Assembly: GCA_002413785.1 (NCBI GenBank)
Contig: DHXR01000064.1
Coordinates: 1-64,000 of the forward strand
Source of the DNA: Mucilaginibacter sp. UBA5151
Lineage (GTDB): Bacteria; Bacteroidota; Bacteroidia; Sphingobacteriales; Sphingobacteriaceae
DNA: 64,000 nt
Direction of reading: 5' to 3'
Below, in pieces: positions 60,374 to 64,000 of this stretch. The notes below the pieces were generated by a model, which did no database searches, was not told the DNA's origin, and saw nothing but the letters and a program-made list of their open reading frames with translations. Every line of letters starts with the position of its first letter. Position 1 is the stretch's first letter. A program made the position numbers and the translations under genes.

Positions 60374-62125
60374 ATGCCGGGCCGCGAAATCATATTTATT
60401 AAAAGGTCAACAGCAATAGCTTTATTGTTGTTAACAAGGGTATTTGTTGATGCGCAGGGGTTAACTATATCATCAGGCGCTTATTTTATTGCAAATAATA
60501 GTAACCTTATTATCTATAGTAATTTTACCAATAACGGCGCTTTTACCAATAGCGGCGGCACTGTGATTTTTGCCGGCGCTGCTCAAACATTTGCCGGTAC
60601 TACCAATACTGTTTTTAATAATATTATAGTTAACACGGGCAGTACAACAACCGTTAGCACAAGCCAGCGAATTGCAGGCATATTGCTGAGCAACGGGTCT
60701 GTTAACGCTAATGGTATGCTAACACTGCTGTCAACAGCAACGCAAACCGCTTTAATTGACGGTAGCGGCGCCGGCAGCGTAACCGGTAGCTTAACCATGC
60801 AGCGCTACCTTGGGGCCGGTTACGGTTATAAATATTTCAGTTCGCCTTTTACGGCCGCCACCGTGGGCAGTTTTTCAAGCTGGGTTAACTTAACCGCTAC
60901 TTTCGCCAATTTTTATAATTATATAGAAAACCAGGCAACCTCGGGGTTTACAGTTTATACAACTGCAACAAACCCGCTTAGCCCCTTGCAGGGTTACGCC
61001 GCAGATTTTGGCACGGCAACAACGCCGGTAACCATAAGCATAACCGGGATTGTTAACAACGGGGCCCTTTCAACCACATTATATAACCATAACCAAACTT
61101 ATACCCTGGGTTTTAACCTTGCGGGCAACCCTTATCCTTCGCCTATTGACTGGAACGCCGCAAGCGGATGGACCAAAACAAACATCGACAATGCCATTTA
61201 TTACTTCGACTCGGGCTCAACCAGCCAATATACAGGCACTTACAGTACCTATATAAACGGCGTATCAAGCGATGGCGTGGCCAGTAATATTATTGCTTCG
61301 ATGCAGGGGTTTTTTGTGCATGTAACCAATGGCAGCTATCCGGTAACCGGTACGTTCGCCCTTACCAACAGCGTAAGGGTAAACAACCTTGCGCCTGTTT
61401 TTCATAAAGCAACACTCAGCCTGCTTGTTAACCCGCGTATTTTGCTGCGGCTGAGCGCTAATTTTTCGGACAACCCGCTTTCAGCAGACCCCTTAGTGGT
61501 ATATTTTGACGATAAGGCGACGCCTGCTTTTGACAATGGCCTTGATGCCATAAAGCTGATGAACACAAACGGGCAGGTTCCCAATATATATTCACTAACT
61601 GCCGGTGGCCAAAAACTTGTTATTAACGCCCTGCCGGGACCGGATACCCTTATGGTTGTCCCTTTAGGCTTGCAAACAAGCAGGGATGGGGTAATTACGT
61701 TTAAATTGCGCAATGCCGGGCAATGGCCGGCTAATTTGCCTGTTTATTTAACCGACGCCGTTACGGGCGTTAACCAAAACCTGCAACAAAACCCAACATT
61801 TAGTGTTAGCGTAAAACAAGGTACGTATGAAAACCGTTTTTCGTTACGGTGTATGCCCCTGAATATACCGGCAACAAGCGGCGCTGCGGATGAAATGTAT
61901 GTTTACAGCGCCGGGGGAAACCCGTTTATTCATATTAACCTTGTTGTTAACCAAAAGGGCTATTTAACTATCAGCGATATAAGGGGAATGATTATTTCGC
62001 GCAAAGCGGTCAGCGGTAATGGCGATTATGAACTGGCCAGCGGTATGCCCGATGCGATATATATAGTCAGCTTTATAAATGCAGCGGGTGTACATTCAAA
62101 AAAAGTTTTTTTGAGAAGCAGATGA
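60374..62125 (+). CDS. large secreted protein with T9SS-like C-terminal sorting domain
   Basis: A 583-residue exported protein: signal peptide residues 1-28 (ending VDAQ), a repetitive Asn/Thr/Gly-rich region (NNSNLIIYSNFTNNGAFTNSGGTVIFAG) like that of beta-helix surface proteins, a middle domain with aromatic, ligand-like stretches (FNLAGNPYPSPIDWN), and a C-terminal 80 residues in the pattern of type A T9SS sorting domains (GYLTISDIRGMIISRK...IYIVSFINAAGVHSKKVFL). It would leave the cell through the SprA system and may be a surface or tip adhesin. The last four bases overlap the next gene (ATGA). Confidence 0.65.
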   Translation: MPGREIIFIKRSTAIALLLLTRVFVDAQGLTISSGAYFIANNSNLIIYSNFTNNGAFTNSGGTVIFAGAAQTFAGTTNTVFNNIIVNTGSTTTVSTSQRIAGILLSNGSVNANGMLTLLSTATQTALIDGSGAGSVTGSLTMQRYLGAGYGYKYFSSPFTAATVGSFSSWVNLTATFANFYNYIENQATSGFTVYTTATNPLSPLQGYAADFGTATTPVTISITGIVNNGALSTTLYNHNQTYTLGFNLAGNPYPSPIDWNAASGWTKTNIDNAIYYFDSGSTSQYTGTYSTYINGVSSDGVASNIIASMQGFFVHVTNGSYPVTGTFALTNSVRVNNLAPVFHKATLSLLVNPRILLRLSANFSDNPLSADPLVVYFDDKATPAFDNGLDAIKLMNTNGQVPNIYSLTAGGQKLVINALPGPDTLMVVPLGLQTSRDGVITFKLRNAGQWPANLPVYLTDAVTGVNQNLQQNPTFSVSVKQGTYENRFSLRCMPLNIPATSGAADEMYVYSAGGNPFIHINLVVNQKGYLTISDIRGMIISRKAVSGNGDYELASGMPDAIYIVSFINAAGVHSKKVFLRSR

Positions 62126-62664
62126 AAACAGGTAAAAACATTGATTTTAATTGGAGGTTGGTATTAAGCTGCCTGGCGCTCCTGTTTATACCCTTTTCAT
62201 CATACTCACAAGGTAAGCGCCCTTTAGTTGCGGTTGAAAACCCTCCCCGACCAATAACCATATATGTTGACCCTACGCAGGGGCTTATTTTCGGGGCTTT
62301 TTATCAGGGCACATCGGGCGGCACGGTAATAATTTATCCAAACGGCACAAGGTCAACCACAGGGACGGTTGTGGGGGTTAACCAGGGATATTCTTATTCG
62401 CCTGCAATTTTTCAGGTTAATGCCGAACCCGGCACCAGACTAACCATAAGCAACGGGCCCGATGTTTACCTGACGGGAAGCAACGGCGGCAGCATGAGGT
62501 TGCATATAGGCGGGGCAAGCCCGGCCAGCCCGTTTACTGCAACCGCAAGGCCACCGGCGGTTACGCTGATATATATCGGCGGGACGTTAACTGTAGGCAG
62601 CCCGCTCGCCAGCCCGCCCGGAAATTATACAGGTACTTTTTCTGTAACATTTATACAGCCATAA
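62122..62664 (+). CDS. DUF4402-like secreted protein 3
   Basis: A 180-residue exported protein, distantly like the two DUF4402 proteins upstream: signal peptide to about residue 30 (ending SYSQG), then PITIYVDPTQGLIFGAFYQGTSGGTVIIYPNGTRSTTG, which parallels TDMNFGNLATNGSAGTVVLAP..NRSATGG, and a final strand GTFSVTFIQP. It lacks a long N-terminal donor-like strand, so it may be a tip or adaptor subunit rather than a repeating one. It is coupled to the gene before and followed 12 bases later by the usher. Confidence 0.7.
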   Translation: MKTGKNIDFNWRLVLSCLALLFIPFSSYSQGKRPLVAVENPPRPITIYVDPTQGLIFGAFYQGTSGGTVIIYPNGTRSTTGTVVGVNQGYSYSPAIFQVNAEPGTRLTISNGPDVYLTGSNGGSMRLHIGGASPASPFTATARPPAVTLIYIGGTLTVGSPLASPPGNYTGTFSVTFIQP

Positions 62665-62676
62665 TAATATGTTGCT

Positions 62677-64000
62677 ATGCTATTTAACCGCTATTGGTTT
62701 TGTAAGGATAACAGGTGTTATAATTTGTATAACCATGGTACGGAAATACTTTGCATATTTTTAAAAACGTTATGGCTGCCGGTTTTTTTTATGGGTTTGT
62801 TTGTCGTTAATAATTGTTGCGCGCAACCCACCGCCGGTTACGATGAAGTTGAGGTTTTAATAAATGTACAGCACGTTGGGGAAACAGAACTGCCTGCCCT
62901 GGTCCGCGATCAGACCATATATTTACCAATAGGTAATCTTTTTGATTTTTTACGGATAAAGAACACTGTTTCGGCGAAAATGGATTCGGTAAGCGGTTTT
63001 TTTATTAACCCACAGGCTAATTATGTGATTGATAAGCCTCATAACCATATTGTTTACAGCGATAAAATTTATGATGTAAAACCCGGTGATTTAATAAGCA
63101 CGCCAACAGGCCTGTATTTACAATCGGATTATTTCGGTAAAATTTTCGGGCTTACCTGCGCATTTAGCTTCCGCAGCCTTTCGGTGATGCTCAGCACAAC
63201 CCTTGAGTTGCCTGTTGTCCGCGAAATGCGGCTGGAGCAAACACGTACCAACTTAAACAGGCTGAACGGGGTTGTTAAAGCCGATACAATCGTTGGTCGC
63301 ACCTATCCCCTGCTGCATTTCGGCATGGCCGATTATCAGGCGGTAACTACCATAAATAACCGGCCCGGCCCCCGGGATGCAAGGGTGAGTTTAAGCCTGG
63401 GCGGGGTAATAGCCGGCGGTGAAACCGATGTTGTTGTAAATTATCACAGCACCGAGGCTTTTATTGAGCGTAACCAATACTACTTATGGCGGCTGGCCAA
63501 TAACGACAACCTTTTTGCGAAACAGTTCATGTTGGGGAAAATTTACGGGCAGTCCATAGCATCCATTTATTCGCCAATTGTGGGCGCTCAGCTAACCAAT
63601 GCGCCAACTACCTACAAAAAATCTTTCGGGACTTATACCATCAGCGACTATACAGAACCTGACTGGACTGTAGAGCTATATGTAAATAATATACTTATCA
63701 CTTATGTAAAGGCAAACGCCGCCGGTTTTTATTCGTTTAAGGTGCCGCTTATATACGGGAATACAGTAGTGAAACTGCGTTTTTACGGGCCGTATGGCGA
63801 AGAGAAATCAAGCGAAAAATACATCAGTATCCCTTTTATCTTTATGCCCAAAGGCGAATTTGAATATGTCGCGTCTGCCGGGATGGTTGAAGACGGGCAC
63901 GAAAGCCGCTTTGGGCGTTTCAGCGGCAACTACGGTTTAAGCAGCGGTATTACCATTGGGGGCGGCGCCGAATATCTTTCATCAATTACTTCCGGGGCAT
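62677..64000 (+). CDS. fimbrial usher-like outer membrane protein, cut by the window edge
   Basis: An open frame runs from ATG 62677 to the window end (at least 441 residues) with no stop. A long N-region and hydrophobic stretch (LWLPVFFMGLFVVNNCCAQ) form the signal peptide, to about residue 49. The mature part starts DEVEVLINVQHVGETELPALVRDQTIYLPIGNLFDFL, an usher-like N-terminal domain, and continues into alternating strands typical of the barrel (LGGVIAGGETDVVVNYH; GYTLSDYTEP-like turns). The position after chaperone and subunit genes fits an usher that secretes and assembles the fibre. Other outer membrane barrels are possible. Confidence 0.68.
   Translation, partial: MLFNRYWFCKDNRCYNLYNHGTEILCIFLKTLWLPVFFMGLFVVNNCCAQPTAGYDEVEVLINVQHVGETELPALVRDQTIYLPIGNLFDFLRIKNTVSAKMDSVSGFFINPQANYVIDKPHNHIVYSDKIYDVKPGDLISTPTGLYLQSDYFGKIFGLTCAFSFRSLSVMLSTTLELPVVREMRLEQTRTNLNRLNGVVKADTIVGRTYPLLHFGMADYQAVTTINNRPGPRDARVSLSLGGVIAGGETDVVVNYHSTEAFIERNQYYLWRLANNDNLFAKQFMLGKIYGQSIASIYSPIVGAQLTNAPTTYKKSFGTYTISDYTEPDWTVELYVNNILITYVKANAAGFYSFKVPLIYGNTVVKLRFYGPYGEEKSSEKYISIPFIFMPKGEFEYVASAGMVEDGHESRFGRFSGNYGLSSGITIGGGAEYLSSITSGA

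Noticed and set aside
1..64000. Search by eye for tRNA, tmRNA, RNase P RNA and riboswitches
   Set aside because: No cloverleaf with a T-loop GGTTCGANTCC or other recognisable RNA core was seen in any gap; a covariance-model scan would be decisive.

Overview
The window reads as chromosomal DNA of a member of Bacteroidota, most likely family Sphingobacteriaceae (Mucilaginibacter/Pedobacter-like). The support is the type IX secretion protein SprA, Bacteroidota-only families (DUF4835, DUF4292, short omega subunit, Bacteroidota LptE), TTTG / TAnnTTTG promoters, absence of Shine-Dalgarno sites, and the short-word palindromic repeats between genes that I associate with this family. Nearly all of it is core genome. 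No phage, transposase, CRISPR array or tRNA gene was found.

Layout. 1-320: two tandem promoters facing left, which look like the promoters and leader of an rRNA operon lying outside the window. 707-7040 (+): bamD, rpoZ, coaBC, a DUF4835 gene, recN, fabI. 7148-9916 (-): a Tat-exported class V aminotransferase and L-serine dehydratase. 10019-10725 (+): a CD225-like and a DUF2752 membrane protein pair. 10752-17651: RDD protein (-) divergent from SpoIIM-like, membrane protein, DUF4129, DUF4350, MoxR and DUF58 genes (+). 17726-26490 (-): MscS channel, groEL/groES, secG, a long acidic protein, lptE, a sigma-54 activator, miaB. 26731-31578 (+): two tandem AsmA-like proteins, dcd, a small lipoprotein. 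31742-44497 (-): lipB, a phosphopantetheinyl transferase, sprA (2350 codons) with ruvA and malic enzyme upstream, a LysM lytic transglycosylase. 44560-54738 (-): gatA, two TatA/B proteins, EnvC-like factor, DUF4292 lipoprotein, TPR protein, dut, a flippase, acylphosphatase, amidohydrolase. 54804-57095: rlmN, an antitoxin-like small gene, comF, a DUF2892 protein. 57274-64000 (+): a surface-fibre locus with two DUF4402 pilin-like proteins, a PapD-like chaperone, two secreted proteins, a third DUF4402 protein and an usher cut by the window edge.

Most genes serve envelope building and secretion: BamD and LptE at the outer membrane, SecG and Tat in the inner membrane, SprA for type IX secretion, EnvC and MltD-like enzymes for peptidoglycan. 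The right-hand locus adds what looks like a Bacteroidota version of a chaperone-usher pilus, with one cargo gene (60374-62125) ending in a type IX-like sorting domain. That locus is the best candidate for a little-described system.

The second theme is repeats. Many intergenic gaps hold a palindrome or tandem array built from its own short word (for example TTTGCAGT, CAAGAATC, GTTGTAAGG, AATTTGAA). Similar material also sits in frame inside three genes: recN (8-bp word), miaB (about 40 extra residues from a GC-rich palindrome) and a TPR gene whose signal-peptide region is a 51-bp tandem repeat. In several genes the -7 promoter box ends only 4-6 bases before the start codon, suggesting leaderless mRNAs; several starts below were chosen on that basis.
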